Source of the DNA: a virus
IMG/VR virus record: IMGVR_UViG_3300031885_000023
Span: 1-50,181 of that record
Strand: one strand, 5' to 3'
Length of the DNA stretch: 50,181 bases
Each line of letters begins with the position of its first letter. Positions within the stretch are counted from its first letter, which is position 1. The notes beneath the pieces are model-generated. The model worked only from the letters and a program-made list of their open reading frames with translations. It was not told where the DNA came from and made no database searches. A program made the position numbers and the translations under genes. Below, in pieces: positions 25,064 to 34,318 of this stretch.

Positions 25064-27198
25064 TGGCTGGAGAAAACAAACTACCAGATCAGTATAATCT
25101 GGTCTACACGATTGGCGTACAGCCAGGCATAAAACGAGACGGCACAATATTTGAGTCACGCGAGTTTAGTGACGGAGAATGGTGCCGTTTTCAACGTGGT
25201 ACGCCTAGAAAAATGGGTGGATACCGTGAGCTGTTTGCCACGTTTACCGGCATCCCTCGCGGTATGATCTCCAACTCGTTTAACGGAGTTAACTATGTGT
25301 TCGTTGGTAACCAATATGGCTTAGAAGTATTTACAACAGGCACTACGTTTGGTGTTGGCAGTGGTCCGCTTACTGTAAATATTTTACCTGGCTACTCGCC
25401 ATTTACATTGGTGTCTAATACGGTTAGCACATTTGTTATAGCGACCGATGTCACCGCCGCATTTCCTGCCAGTATGGAAGTCATTTTTGATGATGACCCC
25501 ACCACGTCAACCACGGTTATTAGCTCGTCATATACAGCACCAAACACAACGGTGACTGTAACGACATCTAGCATTACGGGATCACCAACAACCGTGGCGT
25601 TGTATGATGTAACATTTACGCCCGATCCAACTTTGTTGTGGCAGTTTGACTTACAGTACTCCCCCGCCGGTGGATCACTACAAGTATTGGCACACCCCGG
25701 CCGTAATTTGGTAAACATTGACAACGCCATACAGACTCAGGTGCTAACTGGTGGACTGTTACCAGACTCATTGAACGAGTGGAATTTTTATGGACTGGCT
25801 GATACGGGTGGTCAAAACCCAACCTACCGCCCAATTGAAGTAGACGGTGGCGTATGTGTATTGTACCCCTACACGTTTGTATATGGATCAGACGGGTTTA
25901 TTGCAAACAACCACGTCGACACAAACGCAGACTTAACCACATACAATCAGCAAACAATCACCGACTGGAACGGCCCAACGTCTAACCAGGTCAACATGGC
26001 CTCGTCTAAGATTGTTAAAGGTATACCAGTTCGCGGTGGTACTAACTCACCATCCGGATTGTTCTGGGCAACTGATAGCTTGATTCGTGTCTCGTTTACT
26101 GGCGCGTCTCCACTGTACTGGAGATACGATATTATTTCTAGCCAGATCTCAACTATATCATCCTCGTGCTTTGTTGAGATGGATGGTATTTTTTACTGGA
26201 TGGGTGTCGACCGCTTCTACCTATACAACGGTGCGGTCTCTGTACTGCCAAATGATAAGAACGTAAACTGGCTATTTGATAACCTCAACTTTGTACAACG
26301 CCAAAAGGTATGGGCAACCAAAGTACCTAGGTATAATGAGATCTGGTTTTTTTATCCCCGCGGCGATGCAACGGAATGCACCGACGCAATTGTGTACAAT
26401 GTTAAAGATAAGATTTGGTATGACGCCGGAAGCGCGCCAGGAGCTCGTAGATCGTGCGGCTATACCACCGAGGTATTCCCAACACCAATCTGGGCCGGCT
26501 GGGAGGATATAAATACGTTTAGTATCCCATTTGAAGTAATTGACGAGCCACCCAGTGAGTCGCCACCCAATAATAACCAGGTGTATATTAATGGCGACGT
26601 GACGGCTACCTTTGGTGCTGGCGACTATATCTCGCTGACAAACACAGGAAGCCCTGTTGTTTATAAAATCATTACCAGCGTATTTATGTTTACGTCTGCT
26701 ATAACGGCTACTAACCCAGATGGTGTGACGTTAATTACGGTAGAAGAACCATTTGATCCAATACAAGTAGCCGGCGATTATATCTATTACATCGAGGGCG
26801 GATACCCACTTTGGCAGCATGAGTTTGGCACAAACGCCATCACGTTTAACCAGGAGTTTGCCATTACCTCCAGTATTACAACCTGCGACATTAGCTGGGT
26901 GGGTGGTATACCATCCCAAGACAGCGCCACAGGCGTTAATCGACGTATGCACCTAAGACGTATCGAACCAGACTTTGTTCAGTCTGGCACGATGGCGATG
27001 ACCATCTTGGGACGTAAGTTTGCCCGTGGAGAGACAGAGACCTCTGGGCCATTTTACTTTGACCCAGACACCGGCAAGATTGACCTGCGCGTGGAGCACC
27101 GTGAGGTTAGGTTAAAGTTTGAGTCCAACGTGCTCGACGGTAATTTTGAGATGGGCCGCCTGCTGATTACGGCAGAATACGGCGATGAGCGTCCGTGA
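25063..27198 (+). CDS. tail stabilisation protein, P22 gp10-like
   Basis: A 711-residue protein. The start KRDGTIFESREFSDGEWCRF (about residues 24-43) and QRGTPRKMGGYREL are typical of the P22 gp10-type nozzle/stabilisation proteins. The middle (about 320-450) has WRYDIISSQ and an aromatic-rich beta-propeller-like part, and the C-terminus (about 620-711) is beta-rich. Together with the gp4-like and adaptor proteins it builds the short tail nozzle. It overlaps the next gene by 4 bases. Confidence 0.8.
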   Translation: MAGENKLPDQYNLVYTIGVQPGIKRDGTIFESREFSDGEWCRFQRGTPRKMGGYRELFATFTGIPRGMISNSFNGVNYVFVGNQYGLEVFTTGTTFGVGSGPLTVNILPGYSPFTLVSNTVSTFVIATDVTAAFPASMEVIFDDDPTTSTTVISSSYTAPNTTVTVTTSSITGSPTTVALYDVTFTPDPTLLWQFDLQYSPAGGSLQVLAHPGRNLVNIDNAIQTQVLTGGLLPDSLNEWNFYGLADTGGQNPTYRPIEVDGGVCVLYPYTFVYGSDGFIANNHVDTNADLTTYNQQTITDWNGPTSNQVNMASSKIVKGIPVRGGTNSPSGLFWATDSLIRVSFTGASPLYWRYDIISSQISTISSSCFVEMDGIFYWMGVDRFYLYNGAVSVLPNDKNVNWLFDNLNFVQRQKVWATKVPRYNEIWFFYPRGDATECTDAIVYNVKDKIWYDAGSAPGARRSCGYTTEVFPTPIWAGWEDINTFSIPFEVIDEPPSESPPNNNQVYINGDVTATFGAGDYISLTNTGSPVVYKIITSVFMFTSAITATNPDGVTLITVEEPFDPIQVAGDYIYYIEGGYPLWQHEFGTNAITFNQEFAITSSITTCDISWVGGIPSQDSATGVNRRMHLRRIEPDFVQSGTMAMTILGRKFARGETETSGPFYFDPDTGKIDLRVEHREVRLKFESNVLDGNFEMGRLLITAEYGDERP

Positions 27199-27446
27199 GT
27201 ATTCAGAGCTTTTTTCCAATCAACCCAGAGTATATGTCCTGGGAGGATTGGAACGGTAACTTCCTACACTACTTTAGTGAAGAGCCGATTATGTATGACA
27301 TTGAGGATAACTGGAAATTAGTAGCTAAAAACATTGGCCAGTTGACCACGTTTGAAAGCTACCCAGTTCCAGACCCGGAGGCATTTGAGACCTGGCAGGA
27401 GTGGGCATCAGCGCTCAGCTTTATTTTAAACGGCCCAAGCACTTGA
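27195..27446 (+). CDS. small acidic hypothetical tail-region protein
   Basis: An 83-residue, Trp-rich (five Trp), acidic protein coupled to the gp10-like gene by overlap. No family is recognised. It closes the tail accessory operon before promoter copy 7. Confidence 0.6.
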   Translation: MSIQSFFPINPEYMSWEDWNGNFLHYFSEEPIMYDIEDNWKLVAKNIGQLTTFESYPVPDPEAFETWQEWASALSFILNGPST

Positions 27447-27450
27447 TTTA

Positions 27451-27486
27451 GGGCGACAAATTCATTATTCTTGCATTAGTATAAGT
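27451..27486 (+). promoter_or_regulatory. phage promoter motif, copy 7
   Basis: GGGCG at 27451-27455 and GCATTAGTA at 27473-27481, 22 bp apart start to start. It drives the internal virion protein block (27.5-38.9 kb). Confidence 0.78.
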
Positions 27487-27512
27487 AGAAGCATTTAACC
27501 AAAGGAGATAGT

Positions 27513-27668
27513 ATGCACGGCCAACAAACCATGAAATATCTAAACGACAAGGCAGTTGCTGACGTCATTATGACCAACCACAAAGTTGACACCAACGCTA
27601 TCAGCCCAGCCTTCCAAAAGGCTGTAGAAGAGGCACTAGCAGCTAAAGCCAAAGCAGCAGCTAACTAA
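27513..27668 (+). CDS. small hypothetical protein
   Basis: The frame from the ATG at 27513, with a strong AAAGGAGA site, gives 51 residues ending in an Ala/Lys-rich helix (EEALAAKAKAAAN). No family is recognised. It is the first gene of the internal virion block. Confidence 0.6.
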   Translation: MHGQQTMKYLNDKAVADVIMTNHKVDTNAISPAFQKAVEEALAAKAKAAAN

Positions 27669-27676
27669 TTTTTGCC

Positions 27677-28183
27677 GTGACGTCTTTTGTAGACTCCAAA
27701 AAAAAGGAGCTATCGCAAGAAGAGATTATTAAAATTGCTGTCAAAGAAACTGGCAGCAAGCACACTGTCGAGCAGGTCAAGGCCAGTCTAAGCGCAGAGG
27801 CGTATGAGTTGGGTGCTGTAATGATTAGACAGGGTAACACCATATTTGTGGTACACCAAGACAAGTCTAACCCGACTGCTGCATTATTTAGAGCATTAAA
27901 CGCCGACACCATCCCCAATTATATAAATAACTGTTTTGAATTTGTAAAAGCTGTTGGGATGACTGGTTTTCAATATCTAGTTGTTGAGTTTGACGATAAA
28001 TCTTTATTAGCAATTTTTGAACGCGTCTATCGTAAAAAACCATTTGAAAAAATGGGATATGCTGTTCAGCAATCATCAAAAACCGGTCGCTACCGAGTTA
28101 CTATTAATTTAGGACAAACCCCAAAAACAAAACAGTCCGAGTTGCATAAGCAACAGCTTGCCCAGGGGGCTGCTAAACCATGA
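27677..28183 (+). CDS. internal virion protein, possibly T7 gp13-like
   Basis: A 168-residue protein with an acetyltransferase-like look: ELGAVMIRQGNTIFVVHQD (about residues 48-66), a helix with NCFEFVKAVGMTGFQYLVV, and KKPFEKMGYAVQQ near residue 120. T7 gp13, a small virion-assembly protein, has a comparable length and GNAT-like fold. It directly precedes the large internal protein and overlaps it by ATGA. The link to gp13 is inference from order and layout. Confidence 0.5.
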   Translation: MTSFVDSKKKELSQEEIIKIAVKETGSKHTVEQVKASLSAEAYELGAVMIRQGNTIFVVHQDKSNPTAALFRALNADTIPNYINNCFEFVKAVGMTGFQYLVVEFDDKSLLAIFERVYRKKPFEKMGYAVQQSSKTGRYRVTINLGQTPKTKQSELHKQQLAQGAAKP

Positions 28184-31100
28184 GCGCGGCAGTAGACTTC
28201 GTTAGTGATGTTGGTGAATTTGTTGGCGACGCATTTAAAGTTGTTGGTGATATTACCATGGACGCCGTGCAAGCGGTTGGTGCAGGAATTGAAAGTGTAG
28301 GTCAAGCTGTGGGTGGTGTTATTGAAGGTGCTCTTAATGACCCCATAGGTACAATTGCAAAAGTAGCGGCTATAGCAACACAACAGTATTGGATGCTGCC
28401 GTTAATATCTGCTGCAACAGTAGTGGCAAACGGCGGTGATTTAGGGCAAGCCGCATTGGCCGCTGGTATATCATACGCTGGCATGTATATTGCGTCTGGT
28501 GTATCGGACTATTTAGTTTCGGGCGCAGAATCGTCATTGACGGGTGTTGAAAACCTTTCTGATGGATCGTCGCTATTTTCGTACAGTGATGGCAGCACCA
28601 TGCTTCAAACCGCGGATGGTTTGACTAATTTTACCGCACCGACAACAATTACTGGATCGTTAAATACCGCAATATCAAACGCTGCAGGAAACGCGGCGAC
28701 CACGGCCTTACGTGGTGGTGATCTTAGTGAAATATTAACCTCTGGTTTAACTGGAGGCGCGGGCACTTATGTTAATTTAGAATCAACACAAGGTTTAAAA
28801 GATTTAGGACTGGCTGCACCAATTGCAAACGTGCTTGGTACTACGTCTGGCGCTGTAACCCGAGGTGCGTTGTCCGGCCAAGATGCTGGTGAAGTATTTA
28901 ACACAGCACTTATTAACAATATTATTAGTACCAGTTTGTCTCAAGCTGGTAACGAAATTAAAAAGACAGATGTCTTTAAAGGGCTACAAAAATCTGTAAA
29001 CGAAACAGTTAACGAGTTTAAAGATTCGTTTAATAGCTCTAAACAAAAGTTCTTAGATGAGTTAAATAAAAATGATGATCTGACTGCAAAAAGCCAAGAA
29101 CAGATCGCTGGTTTAATAGAACAAAGCAACACATTAAAATCTGAGGCGGACAGCTACAGAGACGGCACACTAACGCCGGCACAAGAAATAGCGCAAAAAG
29201 CGTATGAAAAAGCATCTACCTCATATGATGAGTACAAAACAAAGTCTGCTGAGTTTAGTAATTTAGTATCGCAGTATGATGAGGCAAAAGCTGCGGGGAA
29301 TACCGAGTTAGCAAATAGTCTGGCCGATCAAGCAAACGCATTGATTCCGGCGCTAAACTCCGTAACAGATAAATATAATGCAGATTATAGTGTATACGAT
29401 TCTGCAAAAACTGATTTTGAAACAAAAAATCAAACGTATGTAGGTTACATAGATAAATCTAAAGAGTTAGACTCACAGTACTCTAATATTAATAAACAGT
29501 TACAAGACCAGAATGAAATAACAAAACAAGCTAGTAACGAGTTTAACACTGTCTATAATCAGATCCAAGAAAACGCAAATAATGTAGCAAAACAAGTAGA
29601 CAGTGCATACGAGACTGCATCAAAGTATGGCTCAATTGCTAAAGACACATTTAAGGATGTTTATTTAGGGACTGGCGATTTAAACAAAGCGATAAATCTT
29701 TCACAGCAGGTAAACTCACTGCCAGAAGATAACCAGCGTATGTATGAGTTTGCTACTAGCTTTGGTTTGCGTCCAGAAGACGCGCTTGAGTTTGCGCCGG
29801 ATGTGTCTAAAATGTCAGTTGTTGCACAGCAGACATTCTACGATTCTCTGGCAGAAAACCCAGACACAGCAAATGCTTTTAACACAGCACAACAAATTAA
29901 CAGCCTTGACAAAGCACAACAAGACTCATTCTTTAATGCTAAGATCCAAGGTTTAGATACGGCTCAGGCTCTTGATATATCCAGTAACATTAGCGGCTTA
30001 TCTAAGGAACAGCAAAATACATATATTGACACGGTTAAGTCTGGCCTTGGGTCACCACTGGCATCTATATTTGCCGCGGCACAGGGATTAACTGGCCAGG
30101 GCACACAACTTGGTAGTTCAATTGATCAAGATTTAGCCTCACTAAAAACACCAGAAGCTAAAGCAGCATATCAGTATTATTTAAATGCTCAGTTTGATCC
30201 TAAAGAAGCGCTGTCCATGGCACAAGGTGCAGAGCAATCTATTTTGGCGCAGGGCACTGGTTCGCAATACGCTTCACTTTCAGGCGACATTAAATACGGC
30301 GAGAGTGGTGGAGTTGGTGATGTGCAGTTACCAAAAGTTAATGTACGACCAGCCGCTGATTTATTAGTTCAAGGCACTGGAACAACTGGCGGAATAACAC
30401 CCGAAGAACTTGAGGCATATCGCAAAGAGGGTATACCCGAAGAAGACATTCAAAAATTAGTTAGCCAATATGGTACGGCCCCATCTGCTACATCAACAGA
30501 TCAGCCAGATTATTATCAGAGTCTAATTGACAGAATATTTACATCACCCACAACTAAAGCAAAGACTCTAGCCAAAGCTGCTCCAAGTACGGGTGGGCAA
30601 GAACCAACACCTGGCGGACAAACGCCAACGCAACCAAGCGTGTTGCCAGAGGGGTACAGCTACACAGCACCACCCGCGGGCATATACACCACGGTGCAAC
30701 CAAAAGATGGCTACCGTTACGCGTATGGCCCCAGCGGTGACCGAATTGAAGTGCCCGGCACTGGCGGCGGTGGAGGCACACAACCCGGCACTGGTGTCGG
30801 CGGTGGTACAGAGCCAGGGGCTGGCGGCGGCGGTGGCACACAACCTGGCACCGGGGCTGGCGGTGGCACCGGAGGAACTGGTACAGGTGGAACAGGTAAC
30901 ATTGGATTTGGTATCGGCGGTATTGGTGGCGGTGGATTTGCTATACCGGGCGGGTTTGGTTTATTGTCACAAGACGCTACAGGCGGAATTAAAAATTTAA
31001 CACCAGGATTAACAGAGAGAATGGACTATAATTTAGCTGGTTTGTCGTCTGATAAAGACAATGTAAACCCAATGTACAACGCACCACAAATTATTTCACA

Positions 31101-31587
31101 GATGGCTGCTGGTGGGTCTACGTACGATCCGTTTTCTACTAAAGATACATCTGGAGGCAGTGGAATTGGTAGCGGTATCAGTGCGGCCCTAACACCTGGA
31201 TTAACCAAGGCACAGATTAATTATATCTTAACTGGTATGCCCGACTATCTACAAGGTAGAGCAGAGGGTGGTCATATTGAGAACCACAACCCAGAGTTTT
31301 ATTCAGAGGGTGGTCTAAGCTCGATGGAAAACCGTTATGTAAAAGGTAACGGCGACGGCACTAGCGATGAAGTCCCAGCAATGTTGGCAAATGGTGAATT
31401 TGTTATTCCAGCTGACGTAGTCTCCTCATTAGGTAACGGTAGTAACGATTCAGGCGCTAGCGTACTAGACGAATTTTTAAAGGTAATAAGAGACCACAAA
31501 CGTAAGGCAGATAGTAAAAATCTACCGCCTGACAGCAAGGGACCCTTAGCATATTTAGTAGACGCACAACGTAAAGCAAAGGCATAA
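28180..31587 (+). CDS. large internal virion (ejection) protein
   Basis: A 1135-residue protein. Residues 1-110 are hydrophobic amphipathic helices. Residues 250-450 are a long coiled coil. Helical repeats follow (about 480-700). A Gly-rich linker (about 855-920) precedes a C-terminal part with the Gly-Gly motifs AAGGSTY, RAEGGHI and YSEGGLS. The segment GDGTSDEVPAMLANGEFVIP (about residues 1060-1080) is recurrent in phage internal and tape-measure proteins. It probably forms part of the core that is ejected to build a DNA channel across the envelope. No lytic transglycosylase motif is seen. Confidence 0.72.
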   Translation: MSAAVDFVSDVGEFVGDAFKVVGDITMDAVQAVGAGIESVGQAVGGVIEGALNDPIGTIAKVAAIATQQYWMLPLISAATVVANGGDLGQAALAAGISYAGMYIASGVSDYLVSGAESSLTGVENLSDGSSLFSYSDGSTMLQTADGLTNFTAPTTITGSLNTAISNAAGNAATTALRGGDLSEILTSGLTGGAGTYVNLESTQGLKDLGLAAPIANVLGTTSGAVTRGALSGQDAGEVFNTALINNIISTSLSQAGNEIKKTDVFKGLQKSVNETVNEFKDSFNSSKQKFLDELNKNDDLTAKSQEQIAGLIEQSNTLKSEADSYRDGTLTPAQEIAQKAYEKASTSYDEYKTKSAEFSNLVSQYDEAKAAGNTELANSLADQANALIPALNSVTDKYNADYSVYDSAKTDFETKNQTYVGYIDKSKELDSQYSNINKQLQDQNEITKQASNEFNTVYNQIQENANNVAKQVDSAYETASKYGSIAKDTFKDVYLGTGDLNKAINLSQQVNSLPEDNQRMYEFATSFGLRPEDALEFAPDVSKMSVVAQQTFYDSLAENPDTANAFNTAQQINSLDKAQQDSFFNAKIQGLDTAQALDISSNISGLSKEQQNTYIDTVKSGLGSPLASIFAAAQGLTGQGTQLGSSIDQDLASLKTPEAKAAYQYYLNAQFDPKEALSMAQGAEQSILAQGTGSQYASLSGDIKYGESGGVGDVQLPKVNVRPAADLLVQGTGTTGGITPEELEAYRKEGIPEEDIQKLVSQYGTAPSATSTDQPDYYQSLIDRIFTSPTTKAKTLAKAAPSTGGQEPTPGGQTPTQPSVLPEGYSYTAPPAGIYTTVQPKDGYRYAYGPSGDRIEVPGTGGGGGTQPGTGVGGGTEPGAGGGGGTQPGTGAGGGTGGTGTGGTGNIGFGIGGIGGGGFAIPGGFGLLSQDATGGIKNLTPGLTERMDYNLAGLSSDKDNVNPMYNAPQIISQMAAGGSTYDPFSTKDTSGGSGIGSGISAALTPGLTKAQINYILTGMPDYLQGRAEGGHIENHNPEFYSEGGLSSMENRYVKGNGDGTSDEVPAMLANGEFVIPADVVSSLGNGSNDSGASVLDEFLKVIRDHKRKADSKNLPPDSKGPLAYLVDAQRKAKA

Positions 31588-31588
31588 T

Positions 31589-32545
31589 ATGGCTGGACTA
31601 AATGACATCATAACAAATAAGGCAATGCAGCAGACCACGCTGCCGTCTTGGTTTGATACAGCACAACAGAACGTAGTCAACCAGGCGACAAGTGCGTTTG
31701 GCGCGGCGCCAACGCCGCAGAATACCGTTGCACAAAACGCTGTTAGCCAGTTATCACAGCCTAATAACGCATTTCAACAAGCCGCTGGTACAGCACAAAG
31801 TATTGCCTCCGGCGCTGCCAACCCGTTCATTGTCAACCAAGCAACGGGGCAGGTATCCCCAAATGTAAACACCGCACTCGGTGGTTTATTTCAAGCACAA
31901 AATCAACAGCTTAATCAGCTCATGCCAAACGTCACCGCGCCCGTCACTGGAGCCGCAATTGGCTCAGGTCAGTTTGGTAGTCTTCGTGGCCAGACAGCGG
32001 CTAACAAGGCAATGGCTGACGCACAGGCCCAGTTAGCTGCACAACAAATGCAGGCTGCATTACAAAATCAATCAACCGGTGTAAACGCCGCCTCAACTGT
32101 TGGTAACTTAGCACAGCAAGACATTAAAAATTTACTAGAAGTTGGCCAGTACCAACAAGCCTCACCATTTATGAACGTTGCTAACATGGGTAAAGTTTTG
32201 GGTGGCATTCAGGCACCAACCACTGTTATGAACCAGACCCAACTATCGCCACTCAACCAGATTGGTGGTTTGATTTCATTACTCAGCGGGCCAACTGGTT
32301 CTGGTGGTGGGGTGTTAGGACAACTTGGTGTTAAGGGTGGCCTAGGAGATTTACTTAAAGGAATCAGTGGGATATTTACTGGTGGTGGCGGCGGTACCGG
32401 AGGTGACGCAGAAGCACAAGAGGGTGGATTTTACGGAGGGCAAGCTCCATCTAATCCTTTTGCCAATATGACCGATGATCAAATACAAAACATCATTGAT
32501 TCTAATGCAGGTAATCCATATCCTTCATATAACGTAAACGAGTAA
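31589..32545 (+). CDS. internal virion protein, Gln/Ala-rich
   Basis: A 318-residue protein rich in Ala, Gln, Asn and Gly. A helical part (about residues 40-185, ANKAMADAQAQLAAQQMQAA) is followed by a hydrophobic Gly-rich segment (about 215-270). This composition resembles small ejection proteins (T7 gp14, P22 gp7-type). It starts 1 base after the stop of the large internal protein and shares its transcript. Confidence 0.6.
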   Translation: MAGLNDIITNKAMQQTTLPSWFDTAQQNVVNQATSAFGAAPTPQNTVAQNAVSQLSQPNNAFQQAAGTAQSIASGAANPFIVNQATGQVSPNVNTALGGLFQAQNQQLNQLMPNVTAPVTGAAIGSGQFGSLRGQTAANKAMADAQAQLAAQQMQAALQNQSTGVNAASTVGNLAQQDIKNLLEVGQYQQASPFMNVANMGKVLGGIQAPTTVMNQTQLSPLNQIGGLISLLSGPTGSGGGVLGQLGVKGGLGDLLKGISGIFTGGGGGTGGDAEAQEGGFYGGQAPSNPFANMTDDQIQNIIDSNAGNPYPSYNVNE

Positions 32546-32548
32546 ACT

Positions 32549-34318
32549 ATGTCAGGCTTAGACTACATTAAAGGTTACGAAGAGGGTGGTAGCACAGAAC
32601 CACCTGTTGAGACACCAATTACCGCGGTTGGTAAAGCCGTACAGTCAAAAGGTAAATACGCACTTCCTACGCCAACCGGCGCCGCTGGTGTTGATCAAAG
32701 CATACTAGAGCGTATGCAAAAGTTAATTGACGAGCGTGAGGCACAAAAGGGTGGCTTCATGGAGTCTATGCGAGACGCGCAGGCTTGGTGGTCCGGTGGT
32801 GAAAAGGGTCCATTTCAAGCGCTTTCTCAACGCGCCAAAGAGCGTGAAGAGCAAGAGGCTACCACGTTTGGTATGCGTCGTGATCTAGCACAATACAAGG
32901 TAGGTCAAGAGCAAGCACGTAATTTAGACAAGCAATTATTTGGTGCTCCAGCACCTGCCGCCGCTGCCCAACCTGGCGCAGCCGGTGTAACACAACCCGG
33001 TGCGGCACAACCTGGTGGTGTTGTAGCCCCTGCACAAACCGGTGGACTATTAGGACTTATTAGAGACCCGGGCCTGCGTCAATCTATCGCGGTACAGGCA
33101 CAATCTGGTGATCGCCAAGGTGCCATGAAGTCAATTCAAAGTTATTTAGCTAAAAACGCCGAAGATCCGGTAATGGTTAAAGAATTACGGTTTATGATTG
33201 ACAACAATTTAATTGATCCTAAATTAGTTCCTCCGGCAGTACTAACTAAATTTGTTGGGTCTGGTGCGTTTGTGCCAAACGACGTCCGTGGCCCCGGCGG
33301 CACAATGCAGACAACTCCCCTTAGCTCAGCACAAGCTGTGTCACCATCAACTCCATTACCTGGCGTTCGTACCACGCCAGCTGCCGCTGCTCCTGCCGCT
33401 GCTCCTGCCGCTGCTCCTGCCGCTGCTCCTGCCGCTGCTCCTGCCGCTGCTCCTGCCGCTGCTCCTGCCGCTGCGGCACCAAGCCCAGCAACCGGACCGC
33501 AGCCAATCGCTCAAGTACAACCCCTACCAAAAGTGGGAGCTCCTGCCGCAGCTAAACCAGCCGCTCCAGTGGGTGCCGGTGGATTTGCTCCTGGTAGTAA
33601 AGAAGAGCTTGATATTCGTAAAGAAGGCATCGCCACTGAATTGCAAGAGACTGGTAAAGATATTGCTAAAGACCGTGCCGCTACGGTTGAGGCTGGGTCA
33701 AACGCCGGTGAGCGTCTGGCTTCTGTACAATACCTTAACAACTTAGTGACAACTAATCCAAAAGCGTTTGGTGTCTTACAAAAACCAGGGGTGATTAGTG
33801 CCGTGCTTGGTGCCGCTGAAGACGGTGCCAATATTGGTAACCTTGGAGCCGTGGGTATCGCAGGCATGAGCACTGCCGTACGTAAGGCAATGCCCGGCGC
33901 TACGCAGGCTGATATTGACGCCGCACAAAAAGCGACTCGTGAGTTTTCCTTAATGCAACTTCAAGCCGCCAAAATTTACCTTAAAGGTCAAGGCGCCGTA
34001 TCTGACGCAGAGCGTCAGTTAATCCGTGAACTAGCCGGTAGCGTTAAAAACTCTCCAGAGGCTGTCCGTGACTTCTTAAAATGGAGCGAGATTCGTGCTA
34101 ACTTTGATAAACAAAACGGCGCCGCCTATAAAGAATTTAATAGGCGTACTCCTAACGTATCGTTTGAGCGCTACAAAGAGACACCAGAATACGAGAGACT
34201 TAAGTCTGAGTATGAGGCAAACCTAAAGAATTTTGTGGCATCAAGCACAGGCACAAAAGCAGCACCTACATCAGACATAAATTCAATATTAAATAAATAC
34301 CCCAAAAAGGTTAAGTAA
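32549..34318 (+). CDS. internal virion protein with Gly-Gly motif and Ala/Pro repeat
   Basis: The 589 residues start with YEEGGST (about residues 10-16), a copy of the Gly-Gly motif. A charged helical region (about 50-130, GGFMESMRDAQAWWSGGE) precedes an Ala/Pro linker (about 278-310) coded by a 12-bp tandem repeat, then a helical C-terminal domain (about 345-560) with LRFMIDNN and ATREFSLMQLQAAKIYLKGQ. No enzyme is recognised. It ends one base into the next gene. An ejected core protein is the likeliest role. Confidence 0.62.
   Translation: MSGLDYIKGYEEGGSTEPPVETPITAVGKAVQSKGKYALPTPTGAAGVDQSILERMQKLIDEREAQKGGFMESMRDAQAWWSGGEKGPFQALSQRAKEREEQEATTFGMRRDLAQYKVGQEQARNLDKQLFGAPAPAAAAQPGAAGVTQPGAAQPGGVVAPAQTGGLLGLIRDPGLRQSIAVQAQSGDRQGAMKSIQSYLAKNAEDPVMVKELRFMIDNNLIDPKLVPPAVLTKFVGSGAFVPNDVRGPGGTMQTTPLSSAQAVSPSTPLPGVRTTPAAAAPAAAPAAAPAAAPAAAPAAAPAAAPAAAAPSPATGPQPIAQVQPLPKVGAPAAAKPAAPVGAGGFAPGSKEELDIRKEGIATELQETGKDIAKDRAATVEAGSNAGERLASVQYLNNLVTTNPKAFGVLQKPGVISAVLGAAEDGANIGNLGAVGIAGMSTAVRKAMPGATQADIDAAQKATREFSLMQLQAAKIYLKGQGAVSDAERQLIRELAGSVKNSPEAVRDFLKWSEIRANFDKQNGAAYKEFNRRTPNVSFERYKETPEYERLKSEYEANLKNFVASSTGTKAAPTSDINSILNKYPKKVK
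33383..33466 (+). repeat. seven tandem 12-bp units in an internal virion gene
   Basis: GCCGCTGCTCCT repeats seven times, coding for (Ala-Ala-Ala-Pro)n within the linker of the 32549-34318 gene. It is in frame, so slippage would lengthen or shorten the linker by four residues without a frameshift. Confidence 0.93.

Noticed and set aside
33321-33530. Minus-strand frame of Arg-Gln-Glu repeats
   Set aside because: It is the antisense reading of the 12-bp tandem repeat in the ejection protein gene.
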